A stretch of 64,000 nucleotides of DNA from an uncultured Clostridia bacterium (GTDB taxonomy: Bacteria > Bacillota > Clostridia > Monoglobales > Monoglobaceae). The DNA lies in contig CAJTWN010000001.1 in the NCBI GenBank assembly GCA_910580105.1, positions 372,001 to 436,000 of the forward strand. The letters run 5' to 3'. The position numbers and the translations under genes are program-made. Positions 16,766 through 25,632 of this stretch are shown here, one piece after another; the first letter of the stretch is position 1, and the number at the start of each line of letters is the position of its first letter. The notes beneath the pieces are model-generated. The model searched no databases, was not told where the DNA came from, and was given only the letters and a program-made list of their open reading frames with translations.

Positions 16766-16909
16766 ATGCCAAAGAAAGATAAATCTTATCAGAACACGGT
16801 ATCGCTTCAAAAAGATAATCACGAAGAAACCGGTCATGTGAAAAACCAAAACGAACATTATAATATCAGAAAACAGGCCCTTGGGCCAAACGGAAGAAGA
16901 GGTAAATAA
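16766..16909 (+). CDS. Small basic hydrophilic protein (47 aa), possible minor spore protein
   Basis: 47 residues with CGGAGGTG 5-6 bases before ATG. It is very hydrophilic, rich in Lys, Asn, Gln and His, has no Cys or Trp, and ends IRKQALGPNGRRGK. I recognise no family with certainty. Size, composition and a forespore-type promoter resemble minor small acid-soluble spore proteins, which is an inference. It is followed two bases later by a second small ORF, and both end before one terminator. Confidence 0.6.
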   Translation: MPKKDKSYQNTVSLQKDNHEETGHVKNQNEHYNIRKQALGPNGRRGK

Positions 16910-16911
16910 CC

Positions 16912-17061
16912 ATGGCAAAAAAAGGCATGCGAAGATATAAGCCGGGAGATATCCATGGCGGACGCAATCATCACGATCACCATCCAAAAAATGAAATGGA
17001 ACCAGTCCCTGAAATTCAGGGAAAGGCAAAATCCGGCAAAGAAAAAGCCGGTCCTATGTAA
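16912..17061 (+). CDS. Small histidine-rich basic protein (49 aa)
   Basis: 49 residues, starting 2 bp after the preceding stop, with GAGG about 10 bases upstream of its ATG. The middle holds GDIHGGRNHHDHHP, a possible metal-binding run, flanked by basic segments MAKKGMRRYKPG and GKAKSGKEKAG. No known family recognised. Co-transcribed with the 47-aa ORF. A spore-core role is suggested by the promoter, and is not shown. Confidence 0.6.
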   Translation: MAKKGMRRYKPGDIHGGRNHHDHHPKNEMEPVPEIQGKAKSGKEKAGPM

Positions 17062-17089
17062 CTTATTTTCTTTAAAAAATTATCCAAAA

Positions 17090-17113
17090 AACCAGCGTCA
17101 ACTGACGCTGGTT
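17090..17113 (+). terminator. Bidirectional terminator between small ORFs and ftsH
   Basis: AACCAGCGTCA pairs with TGACGCTGGTT and is followed by a T-run on the plus strand and T's on the minus strand, so it can serve both converging units. Confidence 0.85.
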
Positions 17114-17122
17114 TTTTTATGA

Positions 17123-18934
17123 TTACCCATTTAATATATCCATAAATTCTTCGCCGGTTATGGTCTCCCGCTCTAACAGATATTGTGCAAGTTCATTAAG
17201 TTTCTGCATATTCTGCCGCAGGATTTCCACCGCTTTGTCATGTGCCTGGCGTACAATTGCAATCACCTCTTCATCAATTTCCGCCGCCGTCTTCTGGGAA
17301 CAAGCAAGGGAGGTATCTCCGCCAAGATACAGATTATCCACCTGTTCCAGCGCCACCATACCAAACCGCTCACTCATTCCAAATCTGGAAACCATCGCTC
17401 TTGCAATTTTGGTTGCCTGTTCAATATCATTGGATGCACCGCTGGTTACGCTGCTGAACATCACTTCTTCTGCTGCACGCCCACCGGTCAGGGTGGTAAT
17501 CTTATTGACGGCCTGATCACGGCTCATCAATACCTTTTCCTCTTCATCCACCTGCATGGTATATCCCAATGCACCAGATGTCCGTGGTATAATCGTTATT
17601 TTTTCGACCGGGGCAGAATCATTCTGTTTTGCCGCAACCAGTGCATGTCCAATCTCATGATAGGCAATAATGCGTTTTTCTTCTTCAGAAATTACCGCAT
17701 TCTTTCGCTCGTATCCCGCAATGACAACCTCAACACTCTCCTGCAAATCTTCCTGTAACACAATATTCCGTCCCTGCCGGACTGCACGCAGCGCCGCTTC
17801 ATTGATGATATTGGCAAGTTCGGCACCGGATGCGCCAGAAGTAGCCCGGGCAATCGCATGAAAGTCAATCCGGCTATCCATTTTAACATCCTTCGCATGC
17901 ACCTTCAAAATTGCTTCGCGTCCTCTCAAATCCGGCAATTCTACCGGAATCCGCCGGTCAAAACGCCCGGGGCGCAGCAATGCTTTATCCAAAGAGTCCG
18001 GTCGGTTGGTCGCAGCCAGAATAACTACGCCCTTCTTCCCATCAAAACCATCCATCTCCGCAAGGAGCTGGTTCAGCGTCTGCTCCCGTTCATCATTTCC
18101 ACCGCCGTTAAGTCCACTGTCACGTTTTTTACCAATGGTATCAATTTCATCAATAAAAACAATGCAGGGCGCTTTTTCCACGGCCTGTTTAAACAGATCC
18201 CGTACCTTTGCGGCTCCCATCCCCACAAACATCTCGACAAACTCAGAACCCGAGATAGAAAAAAAGGGAACATGTGCCTCACCGGCAACTGCACGGGCAA
18301 GAAGTGTTTTACCTGTTCCCGGCGGCCCTACCAGCAAGGCGCCTTTTGGAAGATTTGCGCCAATATCTGCATATTTATCCGGGTTGTGAAGGAAATCCAC
18401 AATTTCTGTAAGCGCCTCTTTCGCTTCATCCTGTCCGGCAACATCGCTAAAGGTCTTTCCTGTCTCATTTTCGGCATAAATTTTAGCGTTAGACTTCCCA
18501 AAGGTCATCGCATTGCCCCCAAGGTTTTTCATCTTTTTAAACATCAGCGTTCCAACACCCCAAAGAAGCAGCAGTGGAAATACCCAGGACAACAGCATCG
18601 CCAAAAGCGGAGAACTTTGCGTTGGAATCTCACTGGCAAAGGCCACATTTTTTTCCGTCAACCGCTGGGTCAATCCTTCGTCCGGCCATATACCTGTCTT
18701 ATAATACTTTTCTTTTCCATCTTCTTTTGAGATAAAGCGAATCTGATCGCTCTCCATCGAAACAGTTTCTACCTTTCCTTCATCCACCATCTGAAGAAAA
18801 TCGTTATAGCCAACCTCCTCCACCTGACGCTCCAGCAACTGAGGCGTAATGAACGTATTAATCAGCATCAATACGAGAAGGGCTATGGCATAATAAAAGA
18901 TCAGCGGTCTCTTCCCCGAACTTTTCTTCTCCAT
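17123..18934 (-). CDS. ftsH: ATP-dependent zinc metalloprotease FtsH
   Basis: 603 residues. Two membrane segments (about 10-27 and 109-128) flank a small external domain. The AAA domain has VGPPGTGKT (Walker A, near 205), FIDEIDTIG (Walker B) and the second region of homology ATNRPDSLDKALLRPGRFDRR. The zinc protease motif is HEIGHALV near 425. FtsH is a hexameric membrane protease that removes misfolded and regulatory proteins. ATG at 18934 overlaps the marR stop (TGATG); a GTG one codon earlier is equally possible. Pairing with a MarR regulator and absence of tilS/hpt neighbours suggest a second, inducible FtsH. Confidence 0.95.
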   Translation of the reverse strand: MEKKSSGKRPLIFYYAIALLVLMLINTFITPQLLERQVEEVGYNDFLQMVDEGKVETVSMESDQIRFISKEDGKEKYYKTGIWPDEGLTQRLTEKNVAFASEIPTQSSPLLAMLLSWVFPLLLLWGVGTLMFKKMKNLGGNAMTFGKSNAKIYAENETGKTFSDVAGQDEAKEALTEIVDFLHNPDKYADIGANLPKGALLVGPPGTGKTLLARAVAGEAHVPFFSISGSEFVEMFVGMGAAKVRDLFKQAVEKAPCIVFIDEIDTIGKKRDSGLNGGGNDEREQTLNQLLAEMDGFDGKKGVVILAATNRPDSLDKALLRPGRFDRRIPVELPDLRGREAILKVHAKDVKMDSRIDFHAIARATSGASGAELANIINEAALRAVRQGRNIVLQEDLQESVEVVIAGYERKNAVISEEEKRIIAYHEIGHALVAAKQNDSAPVEKITIIPRTSGALGYTMQVDEEEKVLMSRDQAVNKITTLTGGRAAEEVMFSSVTSGASNDIEQATKIARAMVSRFGMSERFGMVALEQVDNLYLGGDTSLACSQKTAAEIDEEVIAIVRQAHDKAVEILRQNMQKLNELAQYLLERETITGEEFMDILNG

Positions 18935-19425
18935 CACGCATCGACTCCTTTCTCCTTTAAATTCAACATCATTCTACGAAATACATCAAAAAACACCGCA
19001 AGTTCTTCCGCAGGAATTCCTCTGGTTAAATCTTGATAAAATTTTTCGTCAATATCGGCAATCAGCTTCTCAATCTCTTTACATTCTTCCCGAATTCGAA
19101 CATGATTAATCCTTCGATCCTGCTCGTCACGCACAGTATCTAAAATTCCCTGACGAACCATCCCGTCAATTGAACGGCTGGCCAATGACGTGGAAAAACC
19201 ACAGTACCTGGCAATGTCTGCCGCTTTATCAATCCTTGGATGACGGCAAAGAAAACGTAAAATTGCAAAGGCATTCGGCGATAATCGCTGTCCGCGAAAT
19301 ACGACGACACAATTGTTCCGGTAACTCTGTACCGCCTCGTAAATCAGCGTTAAATACTCTTGCTCTATAGGAGATTCTATATTTTTACATCCTTTTTCTT
19401 CGATTAAATATCCCATCTCGTCCAT
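18934..19425 (-). CDS. MarR-family transcriptional regulator
   Basis: 163 residues from ATG at 19425, chosen because AGGTGG lies 8 bases upstream and only about 18 bases separate the predicted transcription start from it. A winged-helix core runs from LSPNAFAILRFLCRHPRI through DIARYCGFSTSLASRSIDGMVRQGILDTVRDEQDRR, the DxR wing of MarR proteins. It overlaps ftsH and so shares its transcript. A 13-bp palindrome in its own promoter suggests autoregulation and hence control of ftsH. Ligand unknown. Confidence 0.85.
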   Translation of the reverse strand: MDEMGYLIEEKGCKNIESPIEQEYLTLIYEAVQSYRNNCVVVFRGQRLSPNAFAILRFLCRHPRIDKAADIARYCGFSTSLASRSIDGMVRQGILDTVRDEQDRRINHVRIREECKEIEKLIADIDEKFYQDLTRGIPAEELAVFFDVFRRMMLNLKEKGVDA

Positions 19426-19449
19426 CTGCTTCACCACCTAATATCCGAC

Positions 19450-19478
19450 ATTGTACACGTAAACAATTGAATTGTCAA
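19450..19478 (-). promoter_or_regulatory. Near-consensus promoter of marR-ftsH with overlapping operator
   Basis: TTGACA (19473-19478), 17-bp spacer, TACAAT (19450-19455) on the minus strand. The perfect palindrome ACAATTGAATTGT at 19463-19475 overlaps the -35 box and spacer, an ideal position for a repressor such as MarR. Confidence 0.75.
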
Positions 19479-19618
19479 CAATCTTCACAGAAAGTTCACA
19501 CTATATTTTCAACTTCGACACATTCTGCCATTACTTTCATTTTGGCATAAATTTAAAAAAACATATACAATAATGAAAAAAACTGTATCAAACGTAAAAC
19601 TGAATCAATTGGCATAAA

Positions 19619-19660
19619 AAAATTCCCCCATGATATGTTCCATTACCATAAGAGAATTTT
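19619..19660 (-). terminator. Terminator of the znu operon
   Basis: A long stem with some G-U pairs (19647-19660 with 19619-19632), followed on the minus strand by a T-run; just past the znuB stop. Confidence 0.6.
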
Positions 19661-19683
19661 GTCTGTCAGCAAATGACCTATTT

Positions 19684-20508
19684 TTAATTCACAACTTTCT
19701 TTGTCAAACCAATACATGCAAAAATAACAAACATGATAACATTAATGACCACGATACTTGCACCTGTTGGTGTAGAAAGTATAAATGAAGATACAATTCC
19801 AACAAATACAGAAAAAATTGCAATACAAGCAGAACACAAGATTACACTTTTAAATGACTTGCAGATACGCATGGCTGTAAGCGGCGGAAAGATAACCAAG
19901 CTGGAAATCAATAATGCTCCCATAATACGCATCCCCAAAACAATCGTGATCGCCGTCAAAAAAGCAATCAACATATTATAAAGTCCGGTTTTTGTCCCCG
20001 TAGCCTGCGCAAATGTCTCATCAAAAGTTACTGCAAAAATCTTATTATAAAAAATTACAAACAAAATTAAAACAAGCAGCGACAATACAACACTTAAAAC
20101 CAAATCTTTCCCGCTCATTGCCAAAATACTGCCAAATAAGTAATTGTTGATATCCGTGTTCATCCCTGTCGTAACCGATGCAATCAAAATACCAATTGCC
20201 AAAGCACCCGTAGAAATCATTGCAATAGCGGCATCTCCTTTAATCTTGCTGCTGTCACTGAGCCGCAGAAGTAAAAAGGCCGCCAATATGACAACCGGCA
20301 CCGTCACCTCAAGCGGCGCCCAATTCATTGCAGTCGCAAAGGCCAACGCGCCGAATCCAATATGCGAAAGTCCGTCTCCGATCATCGCATAACGCTTCAA
20401 CACAAGGCTTACTCCCAACAAAGAAGAACACAATGCAATCAAGGCACCCACAATAAGGGCCCGAACAATAAAATTATAAGCAAACATCTGCTGAATAATT
20501 TCAATCAT
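19684..20508 (-). CDS. znuB: Zinc/manganese ABC transporter permease
   Basis: 274 residues from ATG at 20508, which has GGGAGG 7 bases upstream; this is 43 codons inside the longest open frame. It overlaps the end of the ATPase gene by 8 bp. Eight or so hydrophobic helices and the ABC-3 family blocks are seen: YAMIGDGLSHIGFGALAFA near 45-65 and the AQATGTK coupling segment near 165. It forms the membrane channel that takes metal from the ZnuA-like lipoprotein. Confidence 0.9.
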   Translation of the reverse strand: MIEIIQQMFAYNFIVRALIVGALIALCSSLLGVSLVLKRYAMIGDGLSHIGFGALAFATAMNWAPLEVTVPVVILAAFLLLRLSDSSKIKGDAAIAMISTGALAIGILIASVTTGMNTDINNYLFGSILAMSGKDLVLSVVLSLLVLILFVIFYNKIFAVTFDETFAQATGTKTGLYNMLIAFLTAITIVLGMRIMGALLISSLVIFPPLTAMRICKSFKSVILCSACIAIFSVFVGIVSSFILSTPTGASIVVINVIMFVIFACIGLTKKVVN

Positions 20509-21214
20509 GGCGATGACCTCCCATATACGCTTGTCCAAGTTTTGTGCGAATATAACTTTGGGTAGACGAATAGAAACCTGTTTTATCGTATAAATGTAAG
20601 ATATGATTAGAAAATTTTGCAGCACAATGGGTATCATGGGTTACCATAATGACAGCAATCCCATTCTCTCTGTTCAATTTTTGAATCGTTTCAAAGAAAC
20701 TGGTCGTCATCTGTGGGTCAAGGCCAGTTGTTGGTTCGTCCAACAATAACAGCTTTGCCGAAGCACACAAAGCGCGGGCAAGCAAAACGCGCTGCTGCTG
20801 GCCTCCGGAAAGTTCGCGGAAACACTTTTTGGATAAATCTCCTATCTCCAAAAGTTCCATATTCTCCTGAACCTTCCTCTTTTCTGACGCGGTATAAAAA
20901 GGCCGCAAACCCCGGCTGTTTGCACAGCCGGACAGGATAACCTCCTCTACAGATGCCGGAAAATCTTTTTGAATACTGCTCTGTTGGGCCAAATATCCCA
21001 CTTCGTTTCGCATCAAACCATTACGAAAATGAATCTTGCCTTTTAACGGTTTTTTCAAACCCAGAAGTGCTTTTACCAATGTACTTTTCCCTGTGCCGTT
21101 ATTTCCTATAATACACAAGTAATCTTTTTCTTCAACTGCAAAGGACAGATTTTCAAGGACCGTATACCCTTCATACCCCAGTTTTAAATCATCACATTCA
21201 ATCAAATTTTTCAT
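20501..21214 (-). CDS. znuC: Zinc/manganese ABC transporter ATP-binding protein
   Basis: 237 residues. Walker A GNNGTGKSTLVKA (about 37-49), Q-loop GYLAQQSS, signature LSGGQQQRVLLARAL (about 137-151), Walker B LLLLDEPTTGLD, and switch His in VTHDTH. ATG overlaps the lipoprotein stop (ATGA). It drives metal import with the permease that follows. Confidence 0.93.
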   Translation of the reverse strand: MKNLIECDDLKLGYEGYTVLENLSFAVEEKDYLCIIGNNGTGKSTLVKALLGLKKPLKGKIHFRNGLMRNEVGYLAQQSSIQKDFPASVEEVILSGCANSRGLRPFYTASEKRKVQENMELLEIGDLSKKCFRELSGGQQQRVLLARALCASAKLLLLDEPTTGLDPQMTTSFFETIQKLNRENGIAVIMVTHDTHCAAKFSNHILHLYDKTGFYSSTQSYIRTKLGQAYMGGHRHD

Positions 21215-22191
21215 GTGTTTAACGCCTTTCTCAAATTTCTCACGTTGTTTTGCATTAAATCCAGATAGGTTATTCCTGCCTGCATCTCTTCCGGCGTAAC
21301 ATTATGACAGGAATGAAACAACAATTTTTCTGCGCCGGTTTCCGCACAGATGGTATCTGCTATTTTTTGATTACTGAACTCAATATAAAATATTGCAGGT
21401 ATTCTTTCCTTTTTTACCTTGTCCAAAAGATACGCAACAGTTTTTGCGCTGGGTTCACTTTCGCTGGAGCACCCCGGAAAAGCTGCACTATAAGCAAGGC
21501 CATAGGTTTTTATAAAATATAAAAATGGAAAACGGTCCCCAAATACAACATTTTTACGTTTTCCCTGGGCTGCTACTTCGCGAAATTCCTGATCCAGCTT
21601 GTCCAGTTCTGCAATATACCGGTCGGCATTTTCAGAAAATTGCGGCGCTTTATCCACATCCAAAACAGATAAAACCCGCACAAGAGAAGAAACCAGTTCT
21701 TTGGCAATAACCGGTGAAGTCCAGATATGTTCATCATATTCAACTTCATGTTCTTCTCCATGTTCATGCTCGTGACGGTTCAATATACGCTCCTGCATAC
21801 CGTCACCTTCTTCTTCTTCAAACAAGGCAGTTTCCGTATTTTCCATCCCTTTAAAAATCTGTCCTTCCCCTTTTGACGAAGTAGACAGAATCTGCTCCAC
21901 CCACGCGTCAGATTCTCCGCCATTATAAACGAATAGGTCACAATTCTCAATTGCAATAATGTCCTGGGGAGAAGGTTCATACGAATGGCTTTCCGTTCCC
22001 GGCTTCAGCAGAAGCTGCACTTCCACCATATCACTGCCGATGGCACGCACAAAATCATAATAGGGAAAGATTGTTGTCACAATATGTAATTTCCCCTCCT
22101 GATTCTGTGTCTCAAGGTCTTGTATTTGACCACAGGATGACAGCAAAAGGCAGAAGATAATCAAAAAGATGATACATTGTATTCTTTTCAT
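21211..22191 (-). CDS. znuA: Zinc-binding lipoprotein of ABC transporter (ZnuA/AdcA-like)
   Basis: 326 residues. Lipoprotein signal with lipobox LLSSC (Cys20). The mature part is a cluster A-I metal receptor: IVTTIFPYYDFVRAIG, ESHSYEPSP with a metal-ligand His, and a central His/Glu-rich loop (RHEHEHGEEHEVEYDEHIW, about 138-156), which favours zinc over manganese. Later ligands sit in ..VVFGDRFPFLYF and the IFYIEFSNQ regions. First gene of the znuA-C-B operon. Only 48 bp separate it from clpX. Confidence 0.92.
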   Translation of the reverse strand: MKRIQCIIFLIIFCLLLSSCGQIQDLETQNQEGKLHIVTTIFPYYDFVRAIGSDMVEVQLLLKPGTESHSYEPSPQDIIAIENCDLFVYNGGESDAWVEQILSTSSKGEGQIFKGMENTETALFEEEEGDGMQERILNRHEHEHGEEHEVEYDEHIWTSPVIAKELVSSLVRVLSVLDVDKAPQFSENADRYIAELDKLDQEFREVAAQGKRKNVVFGDRFPFLYFIKTYGLAYSAAFPGCSSESEPSAKTVAYLLDKVKKERIPAIFYIEFSNQKIADTICAETGAEKLLFHSCHNVTPEEMQAGITYLDLMQNNVRNLRKALNT

Positions 22192-22218
22192 CGAAATTCC
22201 CCCAGATATAAAGATAAA

Positions 22219-22236
22219 GGACGGATAAACCGCCCT
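22219..22236 (-). terminator. Weak terminator after clpX
   Basis: GGGCGG and CCGTCC can pair over a 5-base loop, with TTTATCTTT following on the minus strand, between clpX and znuA. Some read-through into znuA is likely. Confidence 0.4.
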
Positions 22237-22239
22237 CTA

Positions 22240-23541
22240 TCAGCTGACATTAAAATGATTCGTATCATGAATATTCTCTGTTTTATTGCTGCGGCGAATC
22301 GGTTTCCGGTTTGGATTTTTAACATATTCCGGTTTGGTCTTTTTATCAACGCATCCACGCGTTATTATCACCTTTTCAATCGTCGGATCAGACGGCACTT
22401 CATACATAATATCCAGCATCACATCTTCAATGATTGAACGCAGCCCACGGGCGCCAATTTCCCGTTTTTGCGCCTTTTGTGCAATTGCGGCCACAGCATC
22501 ATCCTCAAATTCCAAAGCAACATCATCCATTGCAAACATTGCCTGATATTGCTTTATCAGTGCATTTTTGGGCTCTGTCAACACTGATTTAAGCGCCTCT
22601 TCATTCAAAGAATCCAAAGTCGTAATAATAGGAAGACGTCCAACCAATTCCGGAATAAGACCAAATTTCAGCAAATCCTCTGGAATAAGCTGTTTTAATA
22701 TATCGCCCCGGTTTTTATCCTTCTTACTCTCAACCTTCGCACCAAAACCAAGCGTTTTGGTATTGACGCGATTTTCAATAATTTTATCAATTCCTTCAAA
22801 TGCACCGCCGCAGATAAATAAAATATTGGTGGTATCAATTTGTATAAACTCCTGATGGGGATGCTTTCTCCCGCCTGTCGGCGGAACGGAAGCGACCGTT
22901 CCCTCCAGTATTTTCAGCAGTGTCTGCTGGACGCCTTCGCCGCTGACATCTCTGGTTATTGATGGATTTTCTGATTTCCGGGAAATTTTATCCACTTCGT
23001 CTATATAGATAATTCCTTTTTCAGCAAGTTCAATGTCAAAATTAGCCGCTTGAATCAACTTCAACAGAATATTTTCAACATCTTCACCCACATAACCTGC
23101 CTCTGTAAGGGAAGTAGCATCCGCAATAACAAAAGGCACATTCAGCATCTTTGCCAAGGTCTGCGCCAAAAATGTTTTTCCGCATCCCGTTGGGCCGATC
23201 ATCAGGATATTGCTCTTTTGCAGTTCAATATCTTTGGTGCTTTCCATACTGTATATCCGCTTATAATGATTATATATTGCAACCGCCAAAGCTTTTTTCG
23301 CCTTTTCCTGTCCAATGATATACTCATTCAAAAACGCGTGAATTTCAGCTGGTTTCGGAACATTCTCAAGGGCTTCCAAATCGGTTGCATCAAAATCATC
23401 ACTGAACAGTTCAACACAGAGATCAACACATTCATTACAAATATACACATTCGGCCCTTCAATCAGCCGTTTTACCTGTTCATCACTTTTGCCGCAAAAA
23501 GAACACCGCAGGTGTTTCTTCTCATCCATCTTATTTGGCAT
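22240..23541 (-). CDS. clpX: ATP-dependent Clp protease ATP-binding subunit ClpX
   Basis: 433 residues. The N-terminal zinc-binding domain has CSFC near 14-17 and CNECVDLC near 36-43. The AAA domain has IGPTGCGKTFLAQTLA (Walker A), IIYIDEVDKI (Walker B), and the ClpP-docking loop region LIPEDLLKFGLIPELVGRLP. ClpX unfolds tagged proteins and feeds them to ClpP. It is 11 bp downstream of clpP, the usual order tig-clpP-clpX. Confidence 0.97.
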   Translation of the reverse strand: MPNKMDEKKHLRCSFCGKSDEQVKRLIEGPNVYICNECVDLCVELFSDDFDATDLEALENVPKPAEIHAFLNEYIIGQEKAKKALAVAIYNHYKRIYSMESTKDIELQKSNILMIGPTGCGKTFLAQTLAKMLNVPFVIADATSLTEAGYVGEDVENILLKLIQAANFDIELAEKGIIYIDEVDKISRKSENPSITRDVSGEGVQQTLLKILEGTVASVPPTGGRKHPHQEFIQIDTTNILFICGGAFEGIDKIIENRVNTKTLGFGAKVESKKDKNRGDILKQLIPEDLLKFGLIPELVGRLPIITTLDSLNEEALKSVLTEPKNALIKQYQAMFAMDDVALEFEDDAVAAIAQKAQKREIGARGLRSIIEDVMLDIMYEVPSDPTIEKVIITRGCVDKKTKPEYVKNPNRKPIRRSNKTENIHDTNHFNVS

Positions 23542-23552
23542 ATTGACCTCCT

Positions 23553-24152
23553 CTATCTTTTTGTGACGATTTTATCAATTAAACCATATTCAACCGCTTC
23601 TGCTGCACTCATGAAATTATCCCGTTCTGTATCTGCTTTAATAATATCAAGCGGTTTACCTGTATTCTGACTCAAAATTTCATTCAAGTTATTCTTAATT
23701 CTCAGCATCCGCTCAACATGAATCTGCATATCTGTCGTTTGTCCCTGGGTACCGCCCAAAGGCTGGTGAATCATAATTTCACTGTTAGGCAGGGCAAAGC
23801 GCTTTCCCTTTGCACCGGAAGACAGCAAAAAAGCGCCCATAGATGCAGCCATACCAACACAAATGGTAGAGACATCTGCTTTTGTATACTGCATTGTATC
23901 ATAAATGGCCATACCTGCCGTCACAGAACCACCGGGACTGTTAATATACAAATTAATATCTTTATCCGGATCTTCTCCATCAAGGAACAGAAGCTGTGCA
24001 ACCACAAGACTTGCTGTTACATCATTCACTTCATCAGAAAGAAAAATAATCCTGTCCTTCAAAAGCCGGGAAAAAATGTCATAAGAACGTTCTCCGCGTC
24101 CCGTCTGCTCGATTACATAAGGCACCAAACTGTTTCTAACAAAATTCTCCAT
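23553..24152 (-). CDS. clpP: ATP-dependent Clp protease proteolytic subunit
   Basis: 199 residues. Opening LVPYVIEQTGRGERSYDIFSRL, then INSPGGSV, the active serine in GMAASMGAFLL (about Ser98), His in MIHQPLGG (about 123) and the Asp further on. It forms the tetradecameric protease barrel with ClpX. Confidence 0.97.
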   Translation of the reverse strand: MENFVRNSLVPYVIEQTGRGERSYDIFSRLLKDRIIFLSDEVNDVTASLVVAQLLFLDGEDPDKDINLYINSPGGSVTAGMAIYDTMQYTKADVSTICVGMAASMGAFLLSSGAKGKRFALPNSEIMIHQPLGGTQGQTTDMQIHVERMLRIKNNLNEILSQNTGKPLDIIKADTERDNFMSAAEAVEYGLIDKIVTKR

Positions 24153-24181
24153 AATATTTCCTCCATTTCCACTGAGCGAAT

Positions 24182-24218
24182 AAGGTTGACCTGGATAATA
24201 TCACCAAATCAACCTTAG
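24182..24218 (-). promoter_or_regulatory. Intercistronic hairpin between tig and clpP
   Basis: TAAGGTTGA and TCAACCTTA can form a 9-bp stem in the tig-clpP gap. It lacks a good U-run, so it is more likely a processing or attenuating hairpin than a full terminator. Confidence 0.4.
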
Positions 24219-24228
24219 ACTATACTCG

Positions 24229-25512
24229 TTATTTATTATTAAAATTTGCGTTATCCACCAGGAATTTAATTGTCTTTTGTGCTTTCAAACGGTCTGCAAC
24301 CTCTTCTGTCTGAACATACTTCTTGATGTCTTCCAGTTTCATCCCGTTTTTCTCGCTCATTTCTTTGTATTCTGCTTCAATTTCGTCGTCAGAAACTGCA
24401 ATATTTTCAACATCACATACCTTTTCAAGAACAAGTGATGTCTTTACACGCTTTGCAGCTTCTTCCTTATACTGTTCCTTCAAAGCTTCCGCAGTTGTTC
24501 CTGTATACTGCATATATTTCTGAATATCAAGTCCCTGATAACGAAGCTGCATATCCAGATCTCTGATCATACTTTCAATCTGCGTATTGATCATTGCGTC
24601 CGGAATATCAATTTCTGTTGCCGCGCAAACAGCATCAATTACATTTTCTTCTGTTTCATGTGCGGACTTTTCTTTATTGGCAGCTGCCAACTTTTCTTTT
24701 GTATCCGCTTTAAGCTCTTCTAATGTATCAAATTCGCTGACATCTTTTGCAAATTCATCATCCAATTCCGGAAGTTCTTTAACTTTGATGCCATGAATTT
24801 TTACGTTAAAGACTGCCGGCTGGCCTTTTAAATCTTCAACATGGTATTCTTCAGGGAATGTAACGTTTACTTCTATATCATCCCCAATATTTGCACCAAT
24901 CAACTGGTCTTCAAATCCGGGAATAAACTGACCGGAACCAATGGTGAGGTCAAAATTTTCTCCCTTTCCGCCATCAAAAGCAACGCCATCTTTGAACCCT
25001 TCAAAGTCAATGGTAACAATATCATCCTTCTGAACAGCTCTGTCCTCAACCGAAACCATCCTTGAATTCCGTTCACGCATCTTTTCTATCTCAGCGTCAA
25101 TGTCTTTTTTCAGTGTTCTATGTGTAACTTTTGTTGCCTCAATCCCTTTATATGTGCCGAGTTCAAATTCCGGCTTTACAGTAACTTTAGCCGTAAATGT
25201 AACACCGTTTTCCTTAGAAATCTCGCCTTTAATATCAATTTCCGGCTGGTCTACCGGCGAAAGAGAATTTTCTTTTACAGCATTATCATATGCTTCAGGC
25301 AGTACAATGTTTATTGCATCTTCATAAAAAACTTCTTTGCCATAGAATCTTTCAATGATTGCACGCGGTGCCTTCCCTTTTCTAAAGCCCTGAATATTAA
25401 TCTTTTTGACATTTTTCTTATATGCCTTTTCTATTGCCTTCTCAAATTCTTCCGGCCCGACAGAAAATTCAAAGCTTACAAGGTTCTTATCGACTTTCTC
25501 TACTGTACTCAT
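24229..25512 (-). CDS. tig: Trigger factor
   Basis: 427 residues, usual length. The N-terminal ribosome-binding domain shows the signature FRKGKAPRAIIERFYG (about 43-58). The middle FKBP-type prolyl isomerase domain runs from about 160 (DIVTIDFEGFKDGVAFDGGKG) to 245, and a charged helical C-terminal domain follows. It is the ribosome-bound chaperone and starts the tig-clpP-clpX unit. ATG at 25512 with a promoter just upstream. Confidence 0.96.
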   Translation of the reverse strand: MSTVEKVDKNLVSFEFSVGPEEFEKAIEKAYKKNVKKINIQGFRKGKAPRAIIERFYGKEVFYEDAINIVLPEAYDNAVKENSLSPVDQPEIDIKGEISKENGVTFTAKVTVKPEFELGTYKGIEATKVTHRTLKKDIDAEIEKMRERNSRMVSVEDRAVQKDDIVTIDFEGFKDGVAFDGGKGENFDLTIGSGQFIPGFEDQLIGANIGDDIEVNVTFPEEYHVEDLKGQPAVFNVKIHGIKVKELPELDDEFAKDVSEFDTLEELKADTKEKLAAANKEKSAHETEENVIDAVCAATEIDIPDAMINTQIESMIRDLDMQLRYQGLDIQKYMQYTGTTAEALKEQYKEEAAKRVKTSLVLEKVCDVENIAVSDDEIEAEYKEMSEKNGMKLEDIKKYVQTEEVADRLKAQKTIKFLVDNANFNNK

Positions 25513-25548
25513 TTCTACATTCCTCTCTACTCTAAAATATACTATTGC

Positions 25549-25576
25549 ATTATAACATATTATTTTTAAAATGCAA
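25549..25576 (-). promoter_or_regulatory. Promoter of tig
   Basis: TTGCAT (25571-25576), 16-bp spacer, TATAAT (25549-25554) on the minus strand, 37 bp ahead of the start. Confidence 0.55.
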
Positions 25577-25632
25577 GTAATTTTATATTTTTTTTACATA
25601 TTCCACATATTCGTCTCCATTTTTGACTCATT

